Below are positions 1 through 8,567 of a DNA stretch of 64,000 nucleotides, piece by piece (the stretch's first letter is position 1; every line of letters begins with the position of its first letter). Under the pieces are notes generated by a model that had not been told where the DNA came from, did no database searches, and was given only the letters and a program-made list of their open reading frames with translations. Origin of the DNA: Intestinibacter sp964449895 (GTDB lineage: Bacteria > Bacillota > Clostridia > Peptostreptococcales > Peptostreptococcaceae); contig CAYVBY010000004.1 of the NCBI GenBank assembly GCA_964449895.1, positions 62,001 to 126,000 on the forward strand, in the 5' to 3' direction. The position numbers and the translations under genes are program-made.

Positions 1-373
1 CTTTTTTACTTTTTATAAAGCCTATCACAAAATTTTCTATAGTATCTTCTTTTATATATGGCTGATCACATACTATAAACATAAAAAATTTATTCTTAGA
101 ATTTGAAATTCCCAGCTTTATAGACTGGGAAATTCCAAATTCACTATTATCATTTTTTACAACTTTTATATCTTTATCATTTAGATTTTCTATTATTTCA
201 TCGTATTTTGTGACAAATACTACTTCTCCTATAAATTTACATTTTTTCTTTAGATTTATTAACTTTTCTACTGTATATAAATACATAGGCTTTTCATCTA
301 TTTTATAAAGTAATTTATTTTCTTTAAATCTTTTACTATTTCCAGAGGCCAAAACTATTATGCTTATTTTCAT
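1..373 (-). CDS. MobA/MocA-like molybdenum cofactor nucleotidyltransferase (N-terminal part, runs off the window)
   Basis: The minus-strand frame starting with ATG at 373 stays open to base 1, giving about 124 residues of an NTP-transferase fold. Near the N-terminus it reads VLASGNSKRFKENKLL, a form of the LAAGxSxRMGxxKLL nucleotide-binding signature. VCDQPY near residue 105 matches the (G)DxP metal-binding motif of the MobA/MocA/CoxC family. The family transfers CMP or GMP to molybdopterin to finish the molybdenum cofactor. It starts 23 bp after the xanthine-dehydrogenase Mo subunit on the same strand, so it probably serves that enzyme's cofactor. CTP versus GTP use cannot be decided because the C-terminus is missing. 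Confidence 0.8.
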   Translation of the reverse strand, partial: MKISIIVLASGNSKRFKENKLLYKIDEKPMYLYTVEKLINLKKKCKFIGEVVFVTKYDEIIENLNDKDIKVVKNDNSEFGISQSIKLGISNSKNKFFMFIVCDQPYIKEDTIENFVIGFIKSKK

Positions 374-396
374 AATCTCTTATTTTATAGTTTTAA

Positions 397-2688
397 TTAT
401 TTTTCTAGTTCTTTTTCTAAAATTCCCATAGCTATTTTTTCACTAGTTATAGGAAGTTCGTTAAACCAAATTCCTGTTGCATTATATATAGCTTGAGTTA
501 AAGCAGGTGCCGGAGTATTTATAACTAATTCACCTACTGATTTAGCCCCAAAAGGACCTGTTGGCTCATAGCTACTTTCAAATTCAACTCTTATATTACC
601 CATATCAAGTCTTGTAGGTATCTTGTACTGCATGAACGAATCGTTTAATATTCTTCCTTTTTTATCATATTGAACATCTTCATAAAGAGTCATACCTATA
701 CCTTGAACTATACCACCTTCTGTTTGTACAGTTGCAAGAGCTGGATTTATTACAGTTCCACAGTCTACACAAGCTACATAATCTAAAATTTCAACATGTC
801 CTGTTTCTTTATCTAATTCTATTTCAACTGCACCTGCCATATATGGTGGAGGTGATATAGGTGTTTTTTCTTTAGCTGTAGCAGTCAAAGTATGATTGCT
901 ATAACACATTACATTATTTGCTATATCCTTTAATGTTATAGATTTTTCTTCTTTTACTGAGTATACTTTTTCTCCATCAAATTCTGCATCTTCCTCATTT
1001 ATTTCAAGCATTTCTGCACCTGCAGCTATAATTTTTCCTCTAAGAATTTCACAAGTTTTTACAGTAGCATTACCCGTTAAGTAAGTAGTACTTGATGCAT
1101 AAGAACCCGAATCATATGGAGATATGTCTGTATCAACTCCATAAACTACTATATTATCAACATCTGTATCTAAACATTCTGCAGCTATTTGAGCAAGTAT
1201 TGTATCACAACCTGTACCCATATCAGTTGCCCCTACCATCATTGAATAGAATCCATCATCATTCACTTTTATAGTAACACTAGCAACGTCAACATTACTT
1301 ATTGCAGAACCTTGCATAGCTAATCCAAGACCTACTGCTCTAACTTTATTATCTCCAACTTCTTTACATGGATATTTTTCATCCCAATTTATCATTTCTT
1401 TTGCTCTAACAAGACATCTATCAAGAGCACAAGAATTTGCAGTCTCACCATGGTAAGCTTGCATGTAATCTCCTTCTTTTAGAAGGTTTTTCTCTTTAAA
1501 TGCTATAGGATCCATTTCCATTTTTAAAGCTAATTTATTCATTGTAGTTTCAAGTGCGTATACACCTTGTGTAGCTCCATATCCTCTATAAGCTCCTGCA
1601 GGTATAGTATTTGTATAAACACCGTCAAAAGCAAATCTAAAAGCATTTGCTTTAGTTGTAAAAAGAGGTAAAGACTTATGTCCAGTAAGACCTATAGTTG
1701 TAGGAGTATGATCTCCAAAAGCACCTGCATTTGATAATGTATATAATGATGCTGCTTTTAAATTTCCTTCTTCATCTGCACCTAATTTTACAGTTATCTT
1801 CATTTGATGTCTTGGACTAGAAGCTATTTGACTTTCTTGACGAGTATAAATGATTTTTGCAGCCTTTCCAGTTTTCCAAGTAACTAATGCTGGAAATATT
1901 TCATTTATTACAGTTTGTTTTGCTCCAAATCCTCCACCTATTCTAGGTTTTATTACTCTAATATTTGATTTAGATGTATCTAAAGCCGTAGCTAATATTC
2001 TTCTAACATGAAATGGTACTTGAGTAGATGCTACACATACAAGTCTACCAAAAGCATCTTTATAAGTATAAGATCTAAAAGTTTCCATCATAGCTTGTTG
2101 ATTTGCCTTTGTTAAATAAGTTTCTTCTATAACATATTTACATTTTGCAAATTCTTCTTCTACATTACCTTCTTCAAGTACATCATGACAAATTAGATTT
2201 CTCTTTACATCTGGAGCTATAGGTATTTTTATATCCCAATCATCTTCTGGATGAACTACTATTTTATTGTCTAGTGCTTTTGTAAAATCAAGTACTGGTT
2301 CTAATACTTCATATTCTACTTTTATTAATTTTAAAGCTTTATCTACACATTTTTCATTTTCACCTGCAACTATTGCAACTGCATCTCCCACATATCTAAC
2401 TCTCTCATCTAGTATTTTTCTATCATATGGACTAAGCTCTGGGTAAGTTTGTCCAGCAGTTGTAAATCTAGTATTTGGTGCATCTTCCCAAGTTAATATA
2501 CATTCTATTCCAGGCACTTTAAGTGCTATATCTTTTTTTATATTTTTTACCAATGCATGAGCATGAGGTGAACGTAAAACTTTTACAACAAGTGCATCTT
2601 TTGGTGCTATATCATCAGTATATACAGGTTTTCCTGTAACTAAAGACATAGCATCTTTTTTCATAACTCGATTATTTACAAATTTCAT
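397..2688 (-). CDS. xdhA: xanthine dehydrogenase-type molybdenum hydroxylase, large Mo-binding subunit
   Basis: This 763-residue protein has the normal length for separate Mo-cofactor subunits of the xanthine dehydrogenase family, which hydroxylate purines using water. An N-terminal ab-hammerhead domain (VYTDDIAPKDALVVKVLRSP) is followed by cofactor-binding segments. Visible motifs are RIGGGFGAKQ near residue 250, AYRGYGATQG near 365 and GAKSVGELV near 720. The last holds the glutamate that acts as base in this family. A clear GGAGG lies before the ATG, and the gene starts 1 bp after the 2Fe-2S subunit stop, as the third gene of an FAD, Fe-S, Mo subunit operon. The substrate (xanthine, hypoxanthine or another purine) is inferred from the permease next door, not from the sequence. 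Confidence 0.9.
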   Translation of the reverse strand: MKFVNNRVMKKDAMSLVTGKPVYTDDIAPKDALVVKVLRSPHAHALVKNIKKDIALKVPGIECILTWEDAPNTRFTTAGQTYPELSPYDRKILDERVRYVGDAVAIVAGENEKCVDKALKLIKVEYEVLEPVLDFTKALDNKIVVHPEDDWDIKIPIAPDVKRNLICHDVLEEGNVEEEFAKCKYVIEETYLTKANQQAMMETFRSYTYKDAFGRLVCVASTQVPFHVRRILATALDTSKSNIRVIKPRIGGGFGAKQTVINEIFPALVTWKTGKAAKIIYTRQESQIASSPRHQMKITVKLGADEEGNLKAASLYTLSNAGAFGDHTPTTIGLTGHKSLPLFTTKANAFRFAFDGVYTNTIPAGAYRGYGATQGVYALETTMNKLALKMEMDPIAFKEKNLLKEGDYMQAYHGETANSCALDRCLVRAKEMINWDEKYPCKEVGDNKVRAVGLGLAMQGSAISNVDVASVTIKVNDDGFYSMMVGATDMGTGCDTILAQIAAECLDTDVDNIVVYGVDTDISPYDSGSYASSTTYLTGNATVKTCEILRGKIIAAGAEMLEINEEDAEFDGEKVYSVKEEKSITLKDIANNVMCYSNHTLTATAKEKTPISPPPYMAGAVEIELDKETGHVEILDYVACVDCGTVINPALATVQTEGGIVQGIGMTLYEDVQYDKKGRILNDSFMQYKIPTRLDMGNIRVEFESSYEPTGPFGAKSVGELVINTPAPALTQAIYNATGIWFNELPITSEKIAMGILEKELEK

Positions 2689-2689
2689 T

Positions 2690-3151
2690 CTACGCTTCCT
2701 CCTTATTTCTATCTAAATATTTTTTTATAGCTCTCAATTGACCTTGGTATCCTGTACATCTGCAAAGATTTCCAGATAGATATTGTTTTATTTCTTCTTC
2801 TGTTGGATTTTCAAGTTCATCTTCCATAGCAAGTACATTCATTATAAATCCTGGAGAACAGAACCCACATTGTTCTGCACCTTCATTTCCTAAAAATCTA
2901 CCAAATTCTTCAGCTCTATCTTGAACACCTTCAAGTGTAACTACATGCTTATTATTTACTCTAACAGCAAGAATTGAACATGAAAGAACTGGTTTATTTT
3001 CTACCCAAACTGTACATAATCCACAGTTTGCAGTTTCACATCCTCTTTTTACTGAGTAGCATCCTTTACTTCTAACATACTCAAGTAACATTATATCTGA
3101 ATCTATATCATCTTTTATTAATTTTCCATTTAGCCAAAATTTAATTTCCAT
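2690..3151 (-). CDS. xdhC: xanthine dehydrogenase-type iron-sulfur subunit (two 2Fe-2S clusters)
   Basis: A 153-residue electron-transfer subunit. The N-terminal plant-ferredoxin-like domain has the cluster motif CETANCGLC followed by a fourth Cys in PVLSC. The C-terminal helical domain has CGFCSPG and CRCTGY, the canonical ligands of the second 2Fe-2S cluster in molybdenum hydroxylases. The first motif deviates slightly from the usual CGEGxCGAC but keeps all cysteines. It has a strong GGAGG before its ATG, follows the FAD subunit by 3 bp and precedes the Mo subunit by 1 bp, so the three are translated together. It would pass electrons from the Mo centre to FAD. Confidence 0.9.
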   Translation of the reverse strand: MEIKFWLNGKLIKDDIDSDIMLLEYVRSKGCYSVKRGCETANCGLCTVWVENKPVLSCSILAVRVNNKHVVTLEGVQDRAEEFGRFLGNEGAEQCGFCSPGFIMNVLAMEDELENPTEEEIKQYLSGNLCRCTGYQGQLRAIKKYLDRNKEEA

Positions 3152-3154
3152 AAT

Positions 3155-3943
3155 TTACATTCCTCCTACTTCATTTATACATCTTTTAACTAAAACCTTG
3201 CATAAATGAGCTCTAAATTCTTTACTAGCTCTCATATTGCTTCCAAAAGTTAAATTTTTACAAACATAATCAGAGAAATTTTTAATTTCTTCTTCTGTTG
3301 GATTTTCACTTAATATATTTTCTTCATCTGACACTAAACAAGCCTTTTGTGGTCTAGCTCCAACACTTACTTCAAACTTACCATCTACTTTAGCTACTGC
3401 ACAAGTAAGAACCGGAAAATCTGTAGATATATTTCTATGAGACATATAGCTTACTTTTCTATTGTCTTTCTTAATTATTATTTTTTCTAATATATCATTA
3501 TCATAAGGCATATTTACAAAATCCTTCATCGAAATCACTCCACCTTTATAAAGCTTTACATAACTATCTAAAGCTAAAAAACATGTAAGAGGATCTGAAA
3601 ATCCAAATCTTGAAAAAATACTAGCTCCAATAGTTGCACAATTTCTAAATTGAACTCCTACTATATTTTTTACTGAATTTTTAATTGCATCATAAAAATA
3701 TCCATTAAGTCCTTTATGAAGCTCTAAATCTCTAAGAGTAACCATAGTACCTATTTCAAAAGAATCTTCTTTTTCTTCTATTTTATCAAGACCTAAATTA
3801 GATAAATCTATAGCTGTTTGAATAGTCTTTTTTCCCATTTTCATCCATAAAAGACCACCTAATATATTCGCTTTTTTACTTTGATTTAATTTATAAGCTT
3901 CTTCTAAACTATCTACAACCACATAATTTTTAACAGTAAACAT
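3155..3943 (-). CDS. xdhB: xanthine dehydrogenase-type FAD-binding subunit
   Basis: A 262-residue subunit of the molybdopterin dehydrogenase FAD-binding family. The first FAD loop is ANILGGLLWMKM (usual form AGGTDLxxxM). The second is NCATIGASIFSRFGFSDP (usual form TIGGNIxxxxPxSD), with typical spacing. The C-terminal CO-dehydrogenase flavoprotein domain includes VSVGARPQKA. It is the first gene of the operon, with GGAGG 4-8 bp before the ATG. It would accept electrons from the 2Fe-2S clusters and reduce NAD+ or another acceptor; the acceptor cannot be read from the sequence. At 262 residues it is slightly short for the family but contains both domains. Confidence 0.88.
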   Translation of the reverse strand: MFTVKNYVVVDSLEEAYKLNQSKKANILGGLLWMKMGKKTIQTAIDLSNLGLDKIEEKEDSFEIGTMVTLRDLELHKGLNGYFYDAIKNSVKNIVGVQFRNCATIGASIFSRFGFSDPLTCFLALDSYVKLYKGGVISMKDFVNMPYDNDILEKIIIKKDNRKVSYMSHRNISTDFPVLTCAVAKVDGKFEVSVGARPQKACLVSDEENILSENPTEEEIKNFSDYVCKNLTFGSNMRASKEFRAHLCKVLVKRCINEVGGM

Positions 3944-3987
3944 CGAGTCCTCCCATATTTATAATATTATGTATATATAATACAAAA

Positions 3988-4063
3988 GGAGACAAACATA
4001 AAAGCCAGTCTCCTCTTCCCTTTTACAAAAAGGAGATTTATTTAAATTCTAAAAATCTCCTTT
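3988..4063 (-). promoter_or_regulatory. two tandem hairpins between the purine permease and xdh genes (terminator or attenuator)
   Basis: Read on the minus strand, an 11-bp perfect stem (arms 4053-4063 and 4029-4039) is followed by a short T-run, as in an intrinsic terminator for the permease. A second hairpin (arms 4008-4013 and 3988-3993, GGAGAC/GTCTCC) also ends in TTTT, 45 bp before xdhB. All arms share the GGAGA/TCTCC core, so arm 2 could also pair with arm 3. The simplest reading is a terminator plus partial readthrough; attenuation is an inference. Confidence 0.5.
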
Positions 4064-4210
4064 CCTAAATACTTTCACAATATTCTATTTATATTTTAAT
4101 TTTAACATAGACTAATCAATTATTTCCATATTATTTAGCAAATAGTTCCATAAACATTTATAATTATATAATTTTTCTATTAAAATCTCAATTTATGCAA
4201 TTTTTCAAAA

Positions 4211-5536
4211 TTAAGCATCTAATTTTTCTTCTTCTATTTTATCTTCTTTATCTTTAGGTAGTATAAGATTTAATACAGTAGCTATTACAAAAGTCATTAT
4301 TATACCATTTTGAGCAAATATATTAGATACCCAAGTTGGACATTGATCTAAAACTTCAGGTACGTTTCCTATACCAACACCTACACCTATTGCTAAAGCT
4401 ACTATAAGTCCATTTCTTCCATCTAATTTTTCTCTAGATAGAGATTGTATACCACTTACTAAAATCATAGCAAACATTATAACTGCTGCTCCTCCTAAAA
4501 CAGATTGTGGCATAACTGAGAATAATGCACTTAATTTAGGACAGAATCCACATAAAATTAGGAAAATTGCACCTGTCATTATTACATATCTATTTACTAT
4601 TTTAGTAACAGTTACAAGACCTACATTTTGGCTGAAAGAAGTATTTGGTAAAACACCAAATATAGCTGCAATAAAACTACCAACACCATCTGCAATAACA
4701 CCGCCTGATAATTCTTTATCAGCAGCCTCTCTATCAAGACCACCATTTGTGATACCAGATATATCCCCTATAGTTTCAACAGTAGTTGCTATAAACATTA
4801 TTCCCATAGCGATTATAGCTTCTACATTAAATGTAAAAGGAACTACCATTGGTTTTGGTAAAGCTATCCAAGCACTTTCTCTTACTTGTGTAAAGTCTAC
4901 CATTCCTAAACATATAGCTAATATATACCCTGCTACTATTCCTATTAATATAGACGAATCATTTAAAAAGCCTTTAAATTGTTTAAATATCAATATTACT
5001 ATTATAACTGTTGTACCAACTAATAAATGATTTGTTGAACCAAAATCAGCAGCTCCAGATCCACCACCAAAGTATTTAATACCAACTGGTAATAAAGATA
5101 AACCTATAGATATTATAACTAAACTTGTAACTATTGGTGGGAATAGCTTTTTAAGAGGTTTTATAAAAAATCCTAAAATTATTTCAAGTATACCACCAAT
5201 TAAAGAAGCCCCTAATATTGCTCCATAACCATATTGTAAACCTATTGCTTTTGCAGTACCTATAAATCCTGAACTTGTACCCATCACTATAGGTAGCTTA
5301 GCTCCAATTGGTCCTATTGGATATAATTGAACTAATGTAATTAAGCCTGCTACAAACATGGCATTTTGTATAAGTATTGATTTTAAAGATGCATCCATTT
5401 CTAATAATCCACATACTATTATAAGTGGTGAAATATTTCCTAAAAACATTGCAAGAACATGTTGTATTCCTAGAGGAATTGCTCTTTTTAATTCGACTCT
5501 ACCGTCTAATTCATATACTGATCCTTTCTCTTTCAT
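4211..5536 (-). CDS. NCS2-family nucleobase (probably xanthine/uric acid) permease
   Basis: A 441-residue polytopic membrane protein of the uracil/xanthine permease (NCS2) family, a proton symporter for oxidised purines or uracil. The family signature SQNVGLVTVTK is present at about residue 310, preceded by LPNTSF, a pattern I associate with the xanthine/urate branch rather than UraA. The N-terminus PLGIQHVLAMF and GIMFIATTVETIGD are also typical. I chose the ATG at 5536 because AGGAGCG lies just upstream; a longer reading frame from 5599 has no ribosome site. It sits immediately upstream of the xanthine dehydrogenase operon on the same strand, so purine uptake and oxidation are probably co-expressed. 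No purine riboswitch motif was seen upstream. Confidence 0.85.
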   Translation of the reverse strand: MKEKGSVYELDGRVELKRAIPLGIQHVLAMFLGNISPLIIVCGLLEMDASLKSILIQNAMFVAGLITLVQLYPIGPIGAKLPIVMGTSSGFIGTAKAIGLQYGYGAILGASLIGGILEIILGFFIKPLKKLFPPIVTSLVIISIGLSLLPVGIKYFGGGSGAADFGSTNHLLVGTTVIIVILIFKQFKGFLNDSSILIGIVAGYILAICLGMVDFTQVRESAWIALPKPMVVPFTFNVEAIIAMGIMFIATTVETIGDISGITNGGLDREAADKELSGGVIADGVGSFIAAIFGVLPNTSFSQNVGLVTVTKIVNRYVIMTGAIFLILCGFCPKLSALFSVMPQSVLGGAAVIMFAMILVSGIQSLSREKLDGRNGLIVALAIGVGVGIGNVPEVLDQCPTWVSNIFAQNGIIMTFVIATVLNLILPKDKEDKIEEEKLDA

Positions 5537-5785
5537 AAATACGCTCCTTTTTTTTAAAATTGCAATTAAAATATACCATAATATCAAACTTTTTTCCATA
5601 TTTTTCTATTTTTTTTCGTGTTTTTTATTTTTAGTTTGATTTTTCATTTATTTTTAAATTTTTAAAATATATCAAAATTAAATATTTATTAAAATTATTG
5701 ATTAAATTATTGATTAAATTCAAAAAAAGTATTATGATGAAATTTAGTATAAAATAAATACTATATAAATAATGGAGGAAAATTT

Positions 5786-7045
5786 ATGAATAAAAAAAGA
5801 ACATTACAAAATAACTTAAGTTATGCTTTAAAATACATATTTGACAACTATGGCATAAATATTTTTCTAGATTCAGAAAAATTTATATTAACTCTTAGTA
5901 ATTTAATTCCTACTCTAGAAGAAGAAATCGAATTAGTAAAATTTGCAATAGAAAAAAAAGCTCTACTTGCAGTAACAAAGGCTCATAATATGAGAGATAT
6001 TGATAAAGAGTTTGCATTTTTAAGATCAAAAAATATATTAATTCAAAACGGTTTATCTGAAAAAACTGCTTTATATATAGTAGACTGTTTTGTATATGCA
6101 TTTAATTGGACAAATGAAACACCAAATTATAAAGATTTATCTGATGAAGATTTAAAACTTCCTAAAAATAAATCAGATAAAAATAATATCAATATCAAAC
6201 CAATTATTAAAATAGAAAAAAATACAGAAACTAAAACTGAAGATAAAAATATCGTTAAAGATACAGTTCAAAAACAAGTTTCATCTAATAAACAAAAAGA
6301 AATTTTAGAAAAAGAAACTGCAGAAGAACATAAAACTTATAAAAATGACTCAAAATATTACTTAAATCATAATTTCGATGAAGAAGACGATTACGAAGAT
6401 GATGATTATGAATCTACTTCTTTATTCAAAAAAATAGCATTGATTTTAATACCAATTATAGTTGTATGTTCTTTAGTATTTTTTGGTTTCAAACACTTAA
6501 ATAAAGAAGCTATTCCTGTTGTATCAGGTATTTCTATAACAACAGAATATAAAACAAAAGCAGGAAATTATATTTTACCAATTGCTCAAGAAACTGATTT
6601 AAACATTATACTTGAAAGTGAAAATTCTAAAGAAATAGATGAATCAAAATTAGATTATAGTATAGATGATTCTTCTATTTGTTCATTTATAGCAAATGGA
6701 AAAAAATGCAAAATAACAGGTATTAAAGAAGGACATACTAATCTTGTAATAATGTATGATAATGAAGAAATAGATACTATAAGTTTATACTTTGAAGATT
6801 TTGAAAAAGAAGAAGACGAACAGGATTCTAAGGAAGAAGAAAAAGATTCTAAAGATGAAGAAGATAATAATACAAATAATAATGGTTCTAGCGGTTCTTC
6901 TGGAGGATCTGGTTCTGGAAATAGTACACCAACACCAAATCCTACACCTACTCCGGACCCTACACCTACTCCAGAGCCTACACCTACTCCAGAACCTACA
7001 CCTACTCCAGAACCTACACCTACTCCTGGTGGCGGAGAAGAGTAA
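5786..7045 (+). CDS. single-pass membrane protein with Ig-like segment and Pro/Thr-rich repeat tail, unknown function
   Basis: The 419-residue product has four parts. Residues 1-115 form a helical domain (YIFDNYGINIFLDSEKF...) that resembles, from memory, a domain found beside zinc-ribbon or DnaJ parts in Firmicute proteins. Residues 120-210 are a charged, acidic, low-complexity linker. A single membrane helix (IALILIPIIVVCSLVFF) covers about 218-235. The outside part (240-335) has a bacterial Ig-like (Big) look, KITGIKEGHTNLVI, then an acidic stretch, a Gly/Ser linker and a TPTPEP repeat tail. There is no signal peptide, so the first 210 residues are predicted to be cytosolic. It has a GGAGG site and is divergent from the permease. 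A sensor or wall-spanning role is possible but not shown. Confidence 0.6.
   Translation: MNKKRTLQNNLSYALKYIFDNYGINIFLDSEKFILTLSNLIPTLEEEIELVKFAIEKKALLAVTKAHNMRDIDKEFAFLRSKNILIQNGLSEKTALYIVDCFVYAFNWTNETPNYKDLSDEDLKLPKNKSDKNNINIKPIIKIEKNTETKTEDKNIVKDTVQKQVSSNKQKEILEKETAEEHKTYKNDSKYYLNHNFDEEDDYEDDDYESTSLFKKIALILIPIIVVCSLVFFGFKHLNKEAIPVVSGISITTEYKTKAGNYILPIAQETDLNIILESENSKEIDESKLDYSIDDSSICSFIANGKKCKITGIKEGHTNLVIMYDNEEIDTISLYFEDFEKEEDEQDSKEEEKDSKDEEDNNTNNNGSSGSSGGSGSGNSTPTPNPTPTPDPTPTPEPTPTPEPTPTPEPTPTPGGGEE
6926..7027 (+). repeat. in-frame 18-bp minisatellite encoding TPTPxP
   Basis: Five full 18-bp units and a partial sixth encode TPTPNP, TPTPDP and then TPTPEP copies. The last units are almost identical at DNA level, as expected for a repeat that changes copy number. 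Proline/threonine tails like this usually act as rigid, wall-spanning or glycosylatable stalks. Confidence 0.9.
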
Positions 7046-7085
7046 TTAATTAGAATATAAATGTATATATTAGGTCATAATAATA

Positions 7086-7115
7086 AAAAGTCTTTCTTAC
7101 ATAAGAAAGACTTTT
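7086..7115 (+). terminator. hairpin terminator after the repeat-tail membrane protein
   Basis: A perfect 14-bp inverted repeat with a 2-nt loop and a short T-run lies 40 bp after the stop codon at 7045. The next gene begins 24 bp later with its own ribosome site. Confidence 0.65.
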
Positions 7116-7139
7116 AAAATACAAAATAAGGAGATTATT

Positions 7140-7574
7140 ATGCCTAGTGAAGATACTATTAAACTACTAAAAAAATGTGACGCTGGTTGTAAAATGGGAG
7201 TAGACTCAATTAAACAGGTCATCGATAAAACTGATAACAAAAAATTACATTCTATTTTAGAAAAATATTTAAACGACCACGAAAAACTACAAAACAAAAT
7301 AACCGATAAATTAAATGAATTTGAAGATTCTGAAGAGGAACCTAGTATGATAGCTAAAACTATGAGTCATCTAAAAATAAACTTCAAATTAATAAAAGGC
7401 GAACACGACAAAGAAATAGCTGGTTTAATGACTGATGGATGTAATATGGGTATAAAATCTATACACGAATATATAAATCAATATCCAAATGCATTAGAAT
7501 CAATAAAAAATTTATGCAACGATTTATCGGAACTTGAAGAAAATTTTGCAAGAGATTTAAGAAGTTATCTATAA
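7140..7574 (+). CDS. helical protein with internal duplication, possibly ferritin-like fold, unknown function
   Basis: A 144-residue protein without signal peptide or membrane helix, predicted to be almost entirely helical. Two segments look duplicated: DAGCKMGVDSIKQVI near residue 14 and DGCNMGIKSIHEYI near residue 99, both Gly-Cys-x-Met-Gly followed by Ser-Ile. Such paired-helix repeats with acidic residues and a His/Glu pair (EHDKEIAGL) suggest a four-helix bundle of the DUF2383/ferritin-like type, but metal ligands are not certain. It has a strong AAGGAG site and sits between two hairpins, so it is probably monocistronic. Its function is not recognisable. Confidence 0.6.
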   Translation: MPSEDTIKLLKKCDAGCKMGVDSIKQVIDKTDNKKLHSILEKYLNDHEKLQNKITDKLNEFEDSEEEPSMIAKTMSHLKINFKLIKGEHDKEIAGLMTDGCNMGIKSIHEYINQYPNALESIKNLCNDLSELEENFARDLRSYL

Positions 7575-7581
7575 AATTTTC

Positions 7582-7637
7582 TTATAAATTAAAGGGGCAT
7601 TACAAAATAAAATTTGTATGCCCCCTTTAATTTATAA
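7582..7637. terminator. long bidirectional terminator between convergent genes
   Basis: A near-perfect inverted repeat of about 25 bp per arm (AAAGGGGCA core with TAAATT flanks) fills the 64-bp gap between the stop at 7574 on the plus strand and the stop at 7639 on the minus strand. T-rich ends on both strands suit termination in both directions. Confidence 0.85.
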
Positions 7638-7638
7638 T

Positions 7639-8007
7639 TTACATTTCTCCAATTTCTAAAAGTCTTCTATATATCTGTCTTATTCTTAGATTTATATATT
7701 CAATGTATCCTCTTTTCATAATCCATTCATTTGCATCCATTTCATAAAAAGCATCTTCATATTGTTCTCTAAGATATTCCATATTTTCCGCATGCATATT
7801 TAACATATATTCATACAAAAATTCATAGGCTCTTTTAGATGAAAATTCATCGCTTTCAACATCATTTACTGTTACAATAAGTACTTGTCTATCCTCATCA
7901 ACATAAAACTCTGTTTTATTAGTTTCAAAGCTACCTATCTGTCCTATAAGTTTATCTACTTCTTCTAATAAATCTTTGCATTCTTTAAGCAATACTAATT
8001 CCTGCAT
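7639..8007 (-). CDS. small acidic cytosolic protein, unknown function
   Basis: A 122-residue protein rich in Glu, Tyr and Leu, mostly helical, with a short beta segment (QVLIVTVND) near residue 45. It has no signal peptide, membrane helix or catalytic motif that I recognise. It is the last gene of a four-gene minus-strand operon (XRE-cupin regulator, lipoprotein nuclease, membrane protein, this gene), 18 bp after the membrane protein. It has a GGGGG ribosome site and ends at a strong bidirectional terminator. The context suggests a role with the nuclease or the membrane protein, which is inference only. Confidence 0.55.
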   Translation of the reverse strand: MQELVLLKECKDLLEEVDKLIGQIGSFETNKTEFYVDEDRQVLIVTVNDVESDEFSSKRAYEFLYEYMLNMHAENMEYLREQYEDAFYEMDANEWIMKRGYIEYINLRIRQIYRRLLEIGEM

Positions 8008-8025
8008 AATGTCCCCCTTTCATGT

Positions 8026-8526
8026 CTACTGTTTATTTAAAACATAGCCTATACCTATTATAAATAATATAGTAAGTATATAAGATAATATATAAGCATA
8101 TGATGAAGTTGCCTGTAGTAATAATATAAACATCATTGAAATAAGTTCCACAGATGAAATTAATATATTTTTAAAGAATTCATAGAAAATCCCAAAAAAC
8201 AACCATACCATCTTCATATCACTGCTTTTACCAACAAATCCATTTTTATAACTAATTATCGTCCCAGTACAAATATTTCTAAAATAATTTCCTGACAAAA
8301 CTATTCCATTTTTTATTCCATCATCTACCCCCAAATAGCTATCCAGTTTAAATCCTCTATTAGATTCGTTACTTGAAATTATATCTAATTTAGATAGGTA
8401 TATGTATCTACTAAGTACACTAGAATTTGAAATTTTACTCTGTCCTACATAATTAATAGAAATAGGCATAAATAGAGAACAAATTATTAGAACTAATATT
8501 AATAATATTATATTTTTTTTGTTCAA
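8026..8526 (-). CDS. small membrane protein, unknown function (TTG start)
   Basis: A 166-residue protein with an N-terminal hydrophobic helix (IILLILVLIICSLFMPI), an extracytoplasmic loop of about 75 residues with polar Ser/Asn-rich sequence, and two closely spaced C-terminal helices (about 113-138 and 142-162). The start codon is TTG; the choice is supported by AGGAGG eight bases upstream and the absence of a nearby ATG. It lies between the lipoprotein nuclease (41 bp) and the small acidic protein (18 bp). No family is recognised. Confidence 0.55.
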   Translation of the reverse strand: MNKKNIILLILVLIICSLFMPISINYVGQSKISNSSVLSRYIYLSKLDIISSNESNRGFKLDSYLGVDDGIKNGIVLSGNYFRNICTGTIISYKNGFVGKSSDMKMVWLFFGIFYEFFKNILISSVELISMMFILLLQATSSYAYILSYILTILFIIGIGYVLNKQ

Positions 8527-8567
8527 TCAATTTTCCTCCTATTATTTTGATGATAATAATTTCTATT

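Noticed and set aside
5537..5785. Purine riboswitch ahead of the nucleobase permease
   Set aside because: None of the conserved purine aptamer loops is present in the region; it is plain AT-rich DNA between divergent genes.
6926..7027. Possible CRISPR-like array
   Set aside because: The repeats are contiguous, in frame and without spacers; they form a coding minisatellite.
6792..7049. Alternate-frame Lys/Leu/His-rich 85-codon frame over the TPTPEP repeat
   Set aside because: It results from reading the 18-bp repeat in another frame. The main frame has the ribosome site and a sensible domain order.
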